DNA of 64,000 nucleotides from contig NC_030858.1 of assembly GCF_000208745.1 (NCBI RefSeq), positions 36,857,283 through 36,921,282 on the forward strand, given 5' to 3'. Origin of the DNA: Theobroma cacao. Taxonomy: Eukaryota; Streptophyta; Magnoliopsida; Malvales; Malvaceae. Below, piece after piece: positions 1 through 11,337 of this stretch. The notes beneath the pieces were generated by a model. It was not told where the DNA came from. It made no database searches and saw only the letters and a program-made list of their open reading frames with translations. Position 1 is the first letter of the stretch. Each line of letters starts with the position of its first letter. Position numbers and translations under genes: made by a program.

Positions 1-154
1 CCACTTCGAAGCTGTCGAATGCCATGCCTATTTCAAAGACACCATCATAACTTGCAATTTAGACTTTCCCTCATTAATTTTAAGCATATGAGATAATTTG
101 TTTAACTTGTAATAGCTGCAAAAATGTCACTTTACAAAGGAAAGTTCAATACCA

Positions 155-319
155 GTGGATGGAAATATTGTTCGACAAATGGTTGACCACTTTTATCAGA
201 AGCTGGTCACCCTCCCTCGCTACAATGCGAGGCCCTGGAAATTGTCCATTCACCGAGACAATGCTCTTCGTATGGCAGAGACGTGTCACATTATGCAACT
301 TGATCTACAAAACAGAAAG
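155..319 (+). CDS. possible internal or terminal exon, unidentified gene
   Basis: An open stretch of 55 codons is flanked by a plausible acceptor (AG at 154-155) and a donor (AAG|GT at 319/320). The peptide has ordinary protein composition, with a segment reading [18 protein letters not shown], and looks like coding sequence rather than random AT-rich translation. I do not recognise the family. The upstream part of the gene would lie outside the window, and no convincing next exon follows within 2 kb, so this may be the last coding piece of a gene or a relic. Confidence 0.3.
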
Positions 320-346
320 GTCCACACACTAATTAGAATTACTTGA

Positions 347-2786
347 ACAAAATAATTGGTTTATGGAAAAGAAGTTTCTTGTGCAACAATGCTAGCTTGA
401 CTATTATGCCAAACACATACATCAAACTTGTAGTGCCTGGTGATCCCAAGTACAGGACCAGGAAGTAGACACAAAGCGAAAAACGAGAAGAAAACCAGAA
501 ATGCTGGTGATGAAAGAAGAGAAGCGCCCATTTTTCCAGATGTTTCTTCTTTTTCCTTTTCCAGTGGGTTAAGAGAGCCTATTGGGTGAACTTTGAACTA
601 CTCCTTGAGTACGTATTCATCGAAGCATACAAAGAAGTACATATATAGAACGGGACAAGGGTGTATGGTTAATTAGGTGATTTTTCTTTATCTCAGTTTA
701 AAATGAGAAGAAAAAAAAAACTATAACACACGGCTTGAATAGAGACTGCTCTATGACCCAGACTCAGTTGTTAGAACAACTTTAGAGTGCTGTCAAAGAT
801 AACCAATATCTCTGACCACCTTCCTTTGTAAGTCAAAGCTTTATCTCTTAAAAAACAATTCTTACCTACATGTTCTTCTATTTCCCATAATGGACGTGAT
901 TTTGAGCTATGTCTATGCTTTCATGCTATATGCTTGGAACCAATGAAGACATTCTGCAACATTTGATTTAGTATCCTTAGCCTCAATCATCCTTTCTTTA
1001 CGGCTGCACCTAGGCATGACCCTGACAGTTTCCTACCAGCAGTAAAAAGAGGCTAATCAAGGCAAACTTTTCAGTATGAAAAAAAAAAAAGAAGGGTAGA
1101 ATAACCTCTGAATTCTGATATTTGACAAACAGCTATATCAAACTGGATTGACATCTGGTAAATTATACCAGATATAGGTATGGTTTCCATGATTCATTTA
1201 TGGGTTATAAAATGAGAGGTTAAAAATCTAAAGCGTGGATTGACATTATCCACAAGTGGCATTCTCAAGTCCCAATCGTTATGCTATCTGGTAAAGCAAA
1301 ATTTCAGGGTTCACATCAAGCAGTCATTTCACAGTTAAAATTTAAATGAAGAACAGGTCATGGAGGAGTCACGGGGAAACCCCTACTGATGTAACTTTTC
1401 CACAAGCAAACAGGCTAATAACAGCAACAAAAATCAAGCTTCTGCATAAAGGAATGTAAAATGAAGACAGCTTGATATTCAAATGTAGGGAATGCAATGT
1501 CAAATTGTTGATTGTATCGGTTAACAGGAATGGACTTCTACATTCCAACTACTCTCTTTCTCCCACAAATGGTAAAGATTAAAGCAAGGTCATTCAAGCT
1601 TGAACTATATGCCTTTACAGTTTTATGGCTGAAAGTAGTTGAAAGTCTTTTGTCTCCACCATTGTTTGTCAAGTATCATAATGGCATTCGCGTAGAGCTA
1701 TTAATATCAAAACATTCTGGAGTATTATAGAAGTAACAGAACATTTTGTTTTGCTTCTTATCAGAATGTCATGCTCTTGCAGGTTAAAGTGTTAAATATG
1801 CTTAAGGAGATTCCAAAACTGAAAAGCTTCTACATGATTTATTTTGGACAGACTTTTTTAGGCTTTGGTTGATGTGAAGATGGTAACACTGGTAATAACA
1901 TGGCCATATAAGATGAACAAGGGTGATTTCAATATGTTCATTTTTCATCTATAATTAATATTATTATTTACGAATTCATTTTATTTATTTATTATTCAAT
2001 TGTACTGTAATCGTCCTTGTTTGGGGGCATTCCTTGTTTGAACTACACCTCAAAATACAAGATTGAAAATACAAAAACTTATCAAATGTTTTCAAGGTCT
2101 GTAACAATACACTTTGTTCTTAAAAATTTCATTCGTCCCATCGTTGGTGTGTAAAGAGTTACAAGCAATAAGTCTCGAGAAAATAATAAAATTCAGTGAT
2201 TAATTACATTTTACTTGGACAAAAGCAATTCACTAAGCATTCATCTATACATGGTAAGATTATCAAATTCCTATATAATTTTTCTATAACAAATTAAATT
2301 AGGAACAATTTAAGAAATACTTGGAGGATGAGAGATTATTTACTAATTGTTTATGTGTTTTCGTGAACTAGATGAGTTCCTTATTCGACACAATTAAAAT
2401 ATAACTATTAGATATAACAAGTTAACTAGCCATTAATAGTTAATTAATAATCATTTAATTCAAAGTTTAAACTTTAAATTTAAAATAATTTATTATTTAA
2501 TCACCGTACTTGTACCTGCACCTGTCATGTGCCTTTATTAAATAATAATAATATATTAACTTAATTAAATTTCAAGACCTATCAAGATTTGAACATGGTT
2601 TAATTTACATATAAGTTCATTTTAATTCAACCTCCATTTTTTTTAATAAACACTCTTTTTTTAATTTAAAATTATATTTCACATTTATTATTATTAAAAA
2701 TATCCGACTTCTGCTCTTGAACTGATAATTTTTGTGCTTCTTTATTGTTTGTTAGGGGGAATTTTTTTTTTAGCCCTTAAAAAAAA
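347..2786. other. intergenic, no gene seen
   Basis: AT-rich sequence with short A-runs (about 710-720 and 1,080-1,090) and a very AT-rich tract at 2,400-2,750. The open frames here (for example 1,512-1,730) are short, unrelated to anything I know and without supporting splice signals. I see no gene, RNA or clear repeat. Confidence 0.6.
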
Positions 2787-2865
2787 CGTGTTTTTGTAAA
2801 TAACCCTCAGGATAATTTTAACTGTTTTTAGTCATCAGAATAGATTTTGGGACAAAAATGCCCTT
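2787..2865 (+). repeat. left terminal inverted repeat of MULE (diverged)
   Basis: Reading inward, this shares an ordered series of blocks with the reverse complement of the right end: GTG(A/T)TTT, AAATAACC, TGTTTTTAG and AAAATGCC at matching spacing over about 80 bp. Identity looks about two thirds, typical of old MULE ends. The outer limit is approximate. Confidence 0.5.
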
Positions 2866-3174
2866 AATGAGCCATCTTCGTTAACGTGCACTCTCAAATA
2901 GGCGGAAAATGGAAGAAAAAAAATAAATATGTAAAGATTGGTTGTGCAAAACACCCATTTTTTTTTTTGCGAAGGTTGTGCAAAACAAAATAATGTTGCA
3001 TGAGATGGGTTTTTAGAGATTTGGGACATGACATTCAGATAATAGGAGAAGAGAGATATTAAATCGAACGAGGAACCGGTAGTGATGAATGAAAAAGCTT
3101 GGCTAATGATGTGAAACCAGAAATCCTTGATACGGTGGTGAATTGAAAGGAAAAAGATGTGAATCCAAAGCAGG

Positions 3175-3745
3175 AAATGGTCCTGCTATAGCAGGCCATA
3201 TGTGAGACGGCTGTCGTAGGGCAGGGTTTAGAGTTTGTCCAACGTCATGTTGGGAATGTGTGACACGGCTGTGACACGCCAGCGCTTAGAGTTGGTGAGA
3301 TGCAATGGAGGGAATCTGTGACACGCTAGAGTTAAGAGTTAGTAACACGCCATAGTGGGAATCTGTGACACGTCAGCGTTTAGAGTTGGTGAGACGTCAT
3401 GGAGGGAATCTGTGATACGTCAGAGTTAAGAGTTGGTGACACGACATGGAGCGAATCTGTGACACGTTAGCGTTCAGAGTTCATGAGACACCATGGAGGG
3501 AATCTGTGACACGCTAGAGTTCAGAGTTGGTGACACACCATAGAGGGAATTTGTGACACGTCAGAGTTCAGAGTTGGTGACATGTTATGGAAGGAAGCTA
3601 TGACATGTCAGAGTTCAGAGTTGGTGACACGCCATGGTCATGGTTTAAAGTGTGTGACATGACATTGCTTGAAAAGCTGACACGCCATGGTCATGGTTTA
3701 GAGTGTGTGACACTACAGTGCTTGAACAGCTGACACGTCATGGTT
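3175..3745 (+). repeat. tandem array 1, GTGACAC type, about 47-bp period
   Basis: About a dozen imperfect units alternate 'GTGACACG(T/C)CA', 'GAGTT(C/A)AGAGTTGGTGA' and 'CATGGAGGGAAT'. The period is about 47 bp with two GTGACAC cores per unit. The array sits inside the left end of the MULE, upstream of the Ulp1-like gene start. The core is the reverse complement of the GTGTCAC core of arrays 2, 3 and 5. Confidence 0.8.
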
Positions 3746-4204
3746 TGAAATAGAGAAAGGAAAAAAATGGACAATTAACGTGGTAATCATTTAGACTTCC
3801 ACTAAATTAATTCTCCTTTTTAAGAATAAATAAGAATATTACAAGGCCATTTTTCATTTTAAACAATTTTTTTTTTCAAAATTCTTAACGTCTGTGTGAT
3901 TCATTTCTCATTCTCGCTGGTATCGGAGTGTTCGAAAAGGCTCTTTGTAAGTGTAACGACACCACAGCACCAACAACAATGTCGACCATGAGTGAAAAGG
4001 TCAGTGAGTCTCAAATTAAAACATTCTTGTGTTTGTTAATTTTTTTTTCTTTTTTGCTGGATTTGTTTGATATGTTCGTGTTTTTTGTTTTGTTTTTATA
4101 ATGTTTAGACTGTGTTTTCTTGCTGGTTTGATGGTTGTTAGGGTTAAGTCGTAGTGGTTTTAGGGGTTTTGGGTGTTTACCGTGTGACGTCATTGTTATT
4201 ATAG

Positions 4205-4515
4205 TTAGTTATTGGCGTGTCAGCTTTAGCATGTGACAACATTTGATTTGATATGCATGACGTGTCACAACATTTTACTTGATATGCATGGCGTGTGACA
4301 ACATTTTACTTGATACTTGATATGCATGGCGTGTGACAACATTTTACTTGTTATGCATGGTGTGTCACAACATTTTACTTGTTATGCATGACGTGTGCAT
4401 GGCGTGTCACAACATTTAACTTGTTATGCATGCCATGTCACAATATTTTACTTGTTATGCATGGTGTATCACAACATTTTGCTTGCTATGCATGGGGTGT
4501 CACAACATTTATTCC
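4205..4515 (+). repeat. tandem array 2, GCATGGCGTGTCAC type, 31-bp period
   Basis: About ten copies of a 31-bp unit contain TATGCATGGCGTGTCACAAC followed by a T-rich spacer. It lies within the putative first intron of the Ulp1-like gene and ends about 75 bp before the exon-2 acceptor. The same unit and the same downstream junction recur at 10,255-10,775, so array plus exon were duplicated together. Confidence 0.85.
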
Positions 4516-6174
4516 TTATTTATGTCTTCAGTATACCTTGTTGCACATTACGGCTTAACTCACTAGTGCATGTGTGCTATGTTTTGTAGATCCAACACAA
4601 CTAGTATGAGGATCTTGACAGTTTGCTGATCATGCTGAGGGAGAAGTGGGCATTCAACGTTGTAATTAACACCCACTGTAAGTGGTAGCAGCTACATTAC
4701 ATCACAAAGACTCTCCAATAGAAGGGGGAGTACGATGCAGTTAAGCGTATGTGCTTCGAAATGCTCCTGAACTTCTATCCACAGGGGTACTTTTGCGTTG
4801 GACTCCTGCCCAGGATCATGATTCGTCGGATCACCAAGAGCCAGTCAATGGACCACGAGCTATGGTTTGCCATTGGCAAGGGCAAGGCGCGACTATTAAA
4901 GCAAGAGTTCTGCCTCATCACCAAGCTGAAGTTTGGCCCAATGCTCTATGTGTTCAGACGACCGTACAAGGTTGCTGCGGAGGGAATTCATGCCAGATAC
5001 TAGAACAGGCAAGAGAGCGTTAAGCTACAAACTTTGCTTGATACGTTCCTAGGGGTAACTTCCAACGACTAGAAGACACGACCAAGATGGCACTCGTCTT
5101 GATTGTGAATAATATTTTATTTGGTCAAGACTACCGTAGATGGGTGACGCCTTGGTTGTTGTCATTGGTGGAGGACATCGACACTTAGAATGTCTTCCCA
5201 TAGGGGCACTATGTTTGGAAGTTGAACTTGCATTACCTTTTGAAGGGATTCGAAGTGCCTGACTCAAGCGTGACAAAGGAAACCTGGTTACGCTACAACA
5301 TTTACGGATTTGCATGGGTGAGACAAGTACTATCACGTAACATTTTTCAATTTCCTTTTGAAAAAATAATTTATGGGTGCACTCGTTTATGATTTATGGT
5401 ATGATAATGGTTACATATGACTTGCAATTTTGGGTAATGGAGGCAATTCTGGCCCTCTGAAAAATAGTTACCCCTTCTGGTCCAAAGGACAACGTCTACC
5501 CACGAATGTGCAGATGGGATTGCAATCAGAAGCCAAAAGACTTCTACAAGGCAATTTAGAAGTTAAAGTCATCTGAGTATGTGAGTGAATAGCTGCTAAT
5601 TTTTGCTTTATATTTGTATAATAATTTTTCTTATTCGATAATGACAACATTTAATTTGTTTATTTATAATTGTGGGCACTGGAGACATTGGAACCCACCT
5701 GGATGAGGCCCTCCGTGAGTATTTTGTGGACCTTGATTTCCCATTATTGGAGGGCCATGAGTACGTGTCAATAGGGCACATGGAGGATCGGTTGGATTGG
5801 GGCTTAGGTGCTAGGCAAAAAAGGAGAAGCATGAAGGAGAAAAGAGCCTCTGGTGGCACGAAGTAGATATGCACCGCCGTTGCTTTAGTTGATGAGTTGT
5901 CGGGCCCTAAGTTGATGGATGAAGGGGACGACCATGGTCAAGGTAGTGAACAGCTGGTAAGGACAATTCTAACGGTTTTGTATTCTCTAATTCCATATGT
6001 AATTATCGAATAATATTTCTATGTTTACAGTTGGACCATGCATCAGTAGCTCTAGAACCACCCACTTGTCTTCCTCAGACGCATAGTGGAAATGACCCAT
6101 CGGTAAGATCGGTTTAATGATTTGTGTTCTACATTTTCACATATGTTTATCGAGTAACACAGTAATTTCTGTTA

Positions 6175-6480
6175 TTGCAGTTTATGGAAGCATCGATCGG
6201 TCTGGCTCTATCGCAGATTGCTAATGAGTCACTGGTAAGGATATTAAAATTGTAACGGTTAATGTTCAACAATTTCGTACATGATTATTGAATAATACAA
6301 TTATATATGTTATTACAATTTACAAAAGCAACGACAGGTCCTCAAGCACTGATCCATCCGGCTCCACTACAGACTGCTAACGAGCCGTCGATTAGGATAT
6401 TAAAGTTGTAATGATTAATGTTCAACAATTTCATATATGATTATTGAATAACACAATTATATATGTTATTGCAGTTGACC
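6175..6480 (+). repeat. tandem duplication of an intron-plus-exon unit inside the Ulp1-like gene
   Basis: Intron segments ending near 6,180, 6,318 and 6,474 are near copies (GATTATTGAATAA, then TATATATGTTATT, then CAG). The short exon following the first two copies is also related (TTTATGGAAGC versus TTTACAAAAGC). The middle copy has lost its acceptor (CAA instead of CAG). This reads as local exon duplication followed by decay. Confidence 0.6.
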
Positions 6481-6814
6481 CAGTCGAGAAGAGTCAATGA
6501 CCGAGCAGTCACTACTCGTCAGCTTCGACGGATCATGCACAAGCATGAAAAAGAGATGTTAGAGCTGAAGGCTTTAATTCAGTCATTGAGTCTAGCAATG
6601 CAGACGCTTGAGGACCGTATCGTTGCTCGAATTCTTGACGACCTTAAATCACAAGTACGTTATTCTATCTTCGCTTGTTTTCTGGTGGTTTACGTTTAGT
6701 AACTGTTTAGATTATGTTTTCTTGTTGGTTTGATGGTTTTTGGGCTTAAGTGGTAGTGGTTTAACTGATTTTTGGTAATTAGTGGGTCAGGACATTTGTA
6801 TTATAGTTAGTTAT

Positions 6815-7075
6815 TGGCGTGTCAGCCTTAGCGTGTGACAACATTTGACTTGATATGCATGACATGTAAGAACATTTTACTTGCTATGCATGGCGTGTCA
6901 CAATGTTTGATTTGATATGCATGGCGTGTCAGAACATTTCGCTTGTTATCCTTAGCGTGTCACAACAATTTGCTTATTATGCATGGCGTGTCACAACATT
7001 TTACTTGTTATGCATGGCGTGTCACAACATTTTAGTTGATATGCATAGCCTGTTACAACATTTTACTGGTTATGG
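6815..7075 (+). repeat. tandem array 3, GCATGGCGTGTCAC type, 31-bp period
   Basis: About eight units match the 31-bp repeat of arrays 2 and 5 in the same orientation, located in an intron between the linker exons of the Ulp1-like gene. The flanking intron text (TTATAGTTAGTTATTGGCGTG) also matches the text before arrays 2 and 5, so the array was copied with its left flank. Confidence 0.85.
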
Positions 7076-8834
7076 TTTGTGGTATTTTATGAGCTAACTA
7101 ATGGTTTTTCCCATTTTGTAGGGCGGTCCATCTCACGGTGCTGGTCTTAAGCACGATGATGCTAATGATGGGTAGCATCATGAACTTAGTGTTCACATTG
7201 ACGATGACATTCTTAGTGCTGATGGAGAGCATGTAACTCATGTCAATGACGTCGTCGATGAAGTTGTGGTAGTGGATGTGACCCTTTAATCAGATGATGC
7301 TGAAGGAGAGCATGTTCCTCTACCCGAGTTCATTATCGATGCATCTGTTGGAGGGGACGGGGACCTTGACTTAATCGTGGTTGAAGGAGAGCATCTTCCT
7401 CCGATCGATGCATTCGTCGAGGCAACAACAGGAGCTATCGTTCTTTATCATCAGAGCACTCTTGATGCAGTTGAGATATGGTTGTCATCACCAGAGTCAT
7501 CTGCTGTCCATCATGGTGCAGCAGAAATTTCAGACCTAATTGAGCAGGCACGACTGAAAATGGCTAGCAAATACATGGCAAGCCCATACGTCGACCCCTT
7601 AGTGACTCGTCGAGATGTGAAGGATACAATCGTAGAAGCCTACGAAGCTTTCAAGAAAGACGAGTCCGTGAGGTAAGCTCATAAATAACATTGCAAATAT
7701 TGTTTTTTAATGAAACATTAATCAACAAAGACTTATGAAATTCATTATGTTACATATGAAGGCGTAACATCGGCATCTTAGGGGATCAAGGGGTTGACTT
7801 TTTCATAATCTTAGAGGATCCCAATGAGGAAATGATAAGTGAACATATCGACGCATGCCTCAGCCTATTTTGCAAGAGAATGACAAGGCTGAAGTAGAAG
7901 CTGTACATTACCCATGCATGCATGGTTGACATGACATTCTTCGTAAGTTTATTTGAAAATTGTTCAATTCTATAAATACTAAGTTTTTGATTGCATGAAG
8001 TGAAAGCTAATGTTTACATGTTTCACAAGGCACCATCCGTATGCTTCACACGAAATTTCCAATAGAAGATGCCCGAGACACAATTCAAATTTCAGATGAG
8101 TTATGGGGGTACGTGAAGGGTGAAAGGCCGACATATGGCAAAAAATGGGAAGATGTGGATTTCATCCTTGCACCTTGCAACGTTGGTGGGCATTGGGTGG
8201 TTGCGAAGATCGACTTGGTGAGGTGGACGATCAAGGTGCTGGACTTCGCAAGAATTTCGGATGCTAAGGATAACGGAGTTCGTGCAGGTCAGATGACACC
8301 CTTGACGACAATGATGCCATTCGTCTGCCACCAAGTCAGTTATTTCAACAACAGACGTCGAAAGAGACGGGATTTGACTCCGATGCCATTGGATATTCAT
8401 TTGCCAAAAGTTAAAGTGCATTGGCAGAATGATAGTGTCAGTTACGGTATGTTCATGATAGGGTACATGGACTATATTTTACAATTGGAACAGATCGAAG
8501 TTAAGCAGAATATGATTGCAAAAATGCGTCGGTAATACGCTCTAGAAATTTTTTTTGAAAAGTTGTGAGAGTGAACCCTGAACATATTGGCCCTTGTTTG
8601 TACATTTTTTTGTATACAAAATTATTTTTAGACAATTAATTTTATACATAAATTTTTTGTATACACAATTTATTTTATACAATTCATTGTATACAGAATT
8701 AATTCTTTCTGTATACACAATATATTTTATACATAATTAGTTTTTTTGCCTATACATAATTAATTTCATACAAAGAATTTTTTTTTCTTTTCTATACACA
8801 ATATATTTAATTTGATACACAATCGCAAAAAGTC

Positions 8835-9265
8835 AACGTGTGACGCCATAAGTCTACTACTAGTCAGCGTGTCCCCACATACATCTGCTTGCACTTAGCA
8901 TGTCACCCCATAAATCTGCAAGAAGTCAGCGTGTCACGCTGTAAATCCACTAACACTCAACGTGTCAGTTCATAAATCTGTTTCCACTTAGCGTGTCAGA
9001 ACAATTGGACCGTGCCGTGTCACGCCATAAATCTGCAGATACTAAGCATGTGATGACATAAATTTGCTTTCACTCGGCATGTCATAACAATTGGGCCATC
9101 ACGTGTGACCCCACGATACTGCACCAAGTCAGCCGTGTCACGCCATAAATTTGCTTGCACTCAGCGTGTCACGATTATGAAACAGCAGAGTTCAGAATTT
9201 ATGACACGCCACAGTTAGAATATGTGACAAGACTGTGACACGCCATTGCTTGAACAGCTGACACG
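8835..9265 (+). repeat. tandem array 4, mixed CGTGTCACGCCATAA type
   Basis: About a dozen units carry AGCGTGTCACGCCATAA with CTGC spacers, downstream of the Ulp1-like gene. The last units switch to GACACGCCA. These units keep the right half of the palindrome ATGGCGTG-W-CACGCCAT, whereas arrays 2, 3 and 5 keep the left half. Confidence 0.8.
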
Positions 9266-10254
9266 CCATGGTAACCATTTGAAATTCCACTGAAGTTAAA
9301 AAAAAATAGACAGTTAACGTGGTAACCGTTTGGACTTCCACTAAATTAATTCCTAAACCTTAAACAAATAAATGAGAATATTCTAAGGCCATTTTTCATT
9401 TTAAACACTTATTATAGTTAATTTCAATTGTTATAGGAAAGGTGTTTTTTGCATTTGCCTCCATCGCTGCCTATTTATAGATTCATAAGCATGACAGCTG
9501 AATCCTATAAATTCTCCTTAATCTTTTATTATATATTGTCTAAACCATAAACATAGGCGCCAAGATCACTTTAGGCGAATCCGATTCTGACGTCCACATA
9601 TATAATTCACATTGATCAGATTCAGACGTAGTAATTATCTCTCGCTCACTCCGGTGGTCTCTGTATTCAACCCAAGTTGGCATTAATTAATTTTCAAGTT
9701 CGTCATCTTTCTCTTCGAGGCACGCCAGTTGCACTAGCCCAACATTATATTGATTAATATTGAATATATAGATTTTTCCATCCATTTAATTGCATCTACA
9801 GCATGAGAATTTTGTTTCGTGTGGATTATTCTGTTTAGATGATGAAATTGAATGATGCGTGTCCATGTCATTGAGATCACTTTTCCACTTGAGAATTAAG
9901 CCACAATAATTAAATCCAAGGTCTCCGTTCATCTCCCAATTGGGGTTCGACTTGTTCTTTCTTGGTTATTACATGTATATATATTCCCTAATGAAATCTC
10001 TTCCTACCTTGTTGTGTTTTTCTCAAACCTTCCACGACCAAATCTTTGATTCTTTATGTTTATGTAACGTTTTCAAACTTTCCCCTTCCCTTCCATTTTC
10101 ACATACTATTTCATGCTCAGCCACTCCATCCATCCATCATCTCTTATTTTTTCAGTTATTTCTAGGCCAAAATTCTATCCTGCCAATATAAAATAGTACA
10201 TATAAAATTACACACTAGTACTACTAATTTTGTGCTTCTTTTTATATATAGTTA
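9266..10254. other. no gene; duplicated end segment plus possible captured sequence
   Basis: The first 150 bp (9,310-9,415) duplicate the text after array 1 (about 3,765-3,880: ACTTCCACTAAATTAATTC and GGCCATTTTTCATTTTAAAC). The remainder, about 9,430-10,250, has no array and no recognised coding sequence. It contains TATA-like stretches and could be captured promoter or 5' flank DNA, or unrelated host sequence between two elements. Confidence 0.5.
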
Positions 10255-10690
10255 GTTATTGGCGTGTCAGCGTTAGCATGTGACAACATTTTACTTGTTA
10301 CGCATGGCGTGTCACAACGTTTAACTTGTTATGCATGGCGTGTCAAAACAATTTACTTGTTATGCATGGCTTGTCAGAACAATTTATTTGTTATCCATGG
10401 CATGTCAGAACATTTTGCTTGTTATGCACGGCGTGTCAGAACAATTGACCTGTTATGCATGGCGTGTCAAAAAAATTTACTTGTTATGCATGGCGTGTCA
10501 CAACAATTTAATTTGTTATGCATGGCGTGTTAGAACATTTTGCTTGTTATGCATGGCATGTCACAACATTTTGCTTGTTATGCATGACGTGTCAGAATAT
10601 TTTGCTTGTTATGCATGGCGTGTCACAATATTTTACTTGATATGCACGGCGTATCACAAGATTTTACTTGTTTTGCATGACGTGTCACAA
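10255..10690 (+). repeat. tandem array 5, GCATGGCGTGTCAC type, 31-bp period
   Basis: About fourteen units of the same 31-bp repeat as arrays 2 and 3. Because 31 is not divisible by three, every third unit returns in frame, which creates long spurious open frames with repeated CYAWRV and LLCMAC strings. It directly precedes a duplicated copy of Ulp1-gene exon 2. Confidence 0.9.
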
Positions 10691-10774
10691 CATTTATTTC
10701 TTATTTATTTCTTCAGTATACCTTGTTGCACATTATGGCTTAACTTACTGGTGCATTTGTGCCATGTTTTGCAG

Positions 10775-10883
10775 ATCCAACGCAAACAATATGAGGATCT
10801 TGACATTTTGCCTCTCCAAGAGACGGGGGAGTTCATGCAGTGAAGCGTATGTGTTTAGGATGGTCCTGGAGGTCTATCCACAA
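10775..10883 (+). pseudogene. duplicated fragment of Ulp1-gene exon 2
   Basis: After an acceptor (GTTTTGCAG), the text ATCCAACGCAA...TATGAGGATCTTGAC parallels 4,590-4,625. A deletion then joins it to the segment parallel to 4,705-4,785 (CTCCAA..GA..GGGGGAGT and AAGCGTATGTG). Similarity stops at CTATCCACA, where RDR-like sequence begins in the antisense direction. This is the 5' edge of the hairpin module. Confidence 0.7.
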
Positions 10884-11083
10884 GCTTCGTTTATCAAACT
10901 TTGACTTTGCTTGCACGGTTGAGTTAATTGTAGCTTGGTACAGTTTTCCTAGTACCCTAAAAGAAGCATACATGGGTTTGTCAACCTTCTGCATGAAGTT
11001 TGGAAACTCCCTTGGTTTCAGGGATCGAGGCATCTCAGCTGGTGCTCTTGTCTTTGCAAAATCAATAGCCATAAAGTGAAGAG
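10884..11083 (-). pseudogene. captured RNA-dependent RNA polymerase (RDR) fragment, left arm
   Basis: On - the frame is open and reads AIDFAKTRAPAEMPRSLKPR, continuing with EFPNFMQKVDKPMYAS and VLGKLY. From family knowledge this matches the conserved stretch after the catalytic loop of plant RDR proteins (pattern AVDF.KTG.PAEMP..L..R.FPDFM...DKP.Y.S..VLGKLYR), nearest in my memory to the RDR6 type. It is only about 65 codons with no catalytic motif, so it cannot encode a polymerase. It is a transduplicated fragment of a host gene. Confidence 0.75.
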
Positions 11084-11134
11084 TTGCCAATTCTAGGTTG
11101 GATCTAGACCTCGAATCATGGACCTAGAATTGAC

Positions 11135-11337
11135 AACTCTTCACTATATGGCTATTGATTTTGCAAAGACAAAAGCACCAATTGAGATGCCTTGATCCCT
11201 GAAACTAAGGGAGTTTTCAGACTTCATGTAGAGGGTTGACAAACCCATGTATGCTTCCCTTGAGGTATTAGAAAAACTGTACCGAACTACAATCAACTCA
11301 ACTGTGCAAGCAAGGTCAAAGTTTGATTGAAAAAGCT
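11135..11337 (+). pseudogene. captured RDR fragment, right arm (sense on +)
   Basis: This is the same RDR segment as the left arm, in opposite orientation: AIDFAKTKAPIEMP, then REFSDFM, RVDKPMYAS and KLYRTTINSTVQARSKF. It has three in-frame stops (in codons after EMP, DFM and KFD), so it is more decayed than the left arm. The outer flank returns to Ulp1-gene sequence in antisense and extends a little further (to about 11,465) than the left arm does. Confidence 0.75.

Larger units (their letters stand above)
3979..8535 (+). pseudogene. DUF1985 / Ulp1-like C48 peptidase gene of the MULE, inactive
   Basis: A probable first exon (3,979-3,999, ATG then donor AAG|GT) is followed by an array-filled intron and exon 2 from 4,590. 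The 4,740-5,330 part reads as DUF1985 (AIGKGKARLLKQEFCLITKL; ALVLIVNNILFG) but carries several TAG stops. Acidic and charged linker exons follow (5,672-5,866; 6,475-6,655; 7,122-7,675). The C-terminal exon 8,041-8,535 is an Ulp1 protease fold: catalytic His in GGHWVVAKIDLV (residue 51 of that frame), Asp in VLDF (68) and Gln in VHWQND (about 128). The catalytic Cys position is Tyr (SYGMFMI, codon 8,443-8,445), one G-to-A change from Cys. With the stops, this shows an inactive SUMO-protease-like relic. In related elements the protein's role in transposition is not known. Confidence 0.8.

Noticed and set aside
4205..4515. Array resembling a CRISPR (regular short repeats with spacers)
   Set aside because: The spacers are as repeated as the repeats, the host is a plant, and the same unit occurs in several places in one transposon. 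It is a minisatellite.
10264..10843. Long overlapping + frames with repeated CYAWRV/LLCMAC strings (also at 4,395-4,589 and 6,903-7,097)
   Set aside because: They are translations of the 31-bp tandem arrays. The period makes stops recur or vanish together in all frames. They have no start context, no conserved domain, and exist only where the array is.
10833..11090. The RDR-like frame as a functional gene
   Set aside because: Only about 65 codons of the family, no catalytic motif, and embedded in an inverted repeat joined to Ulp1-gene sequence. It is a captured fragment.
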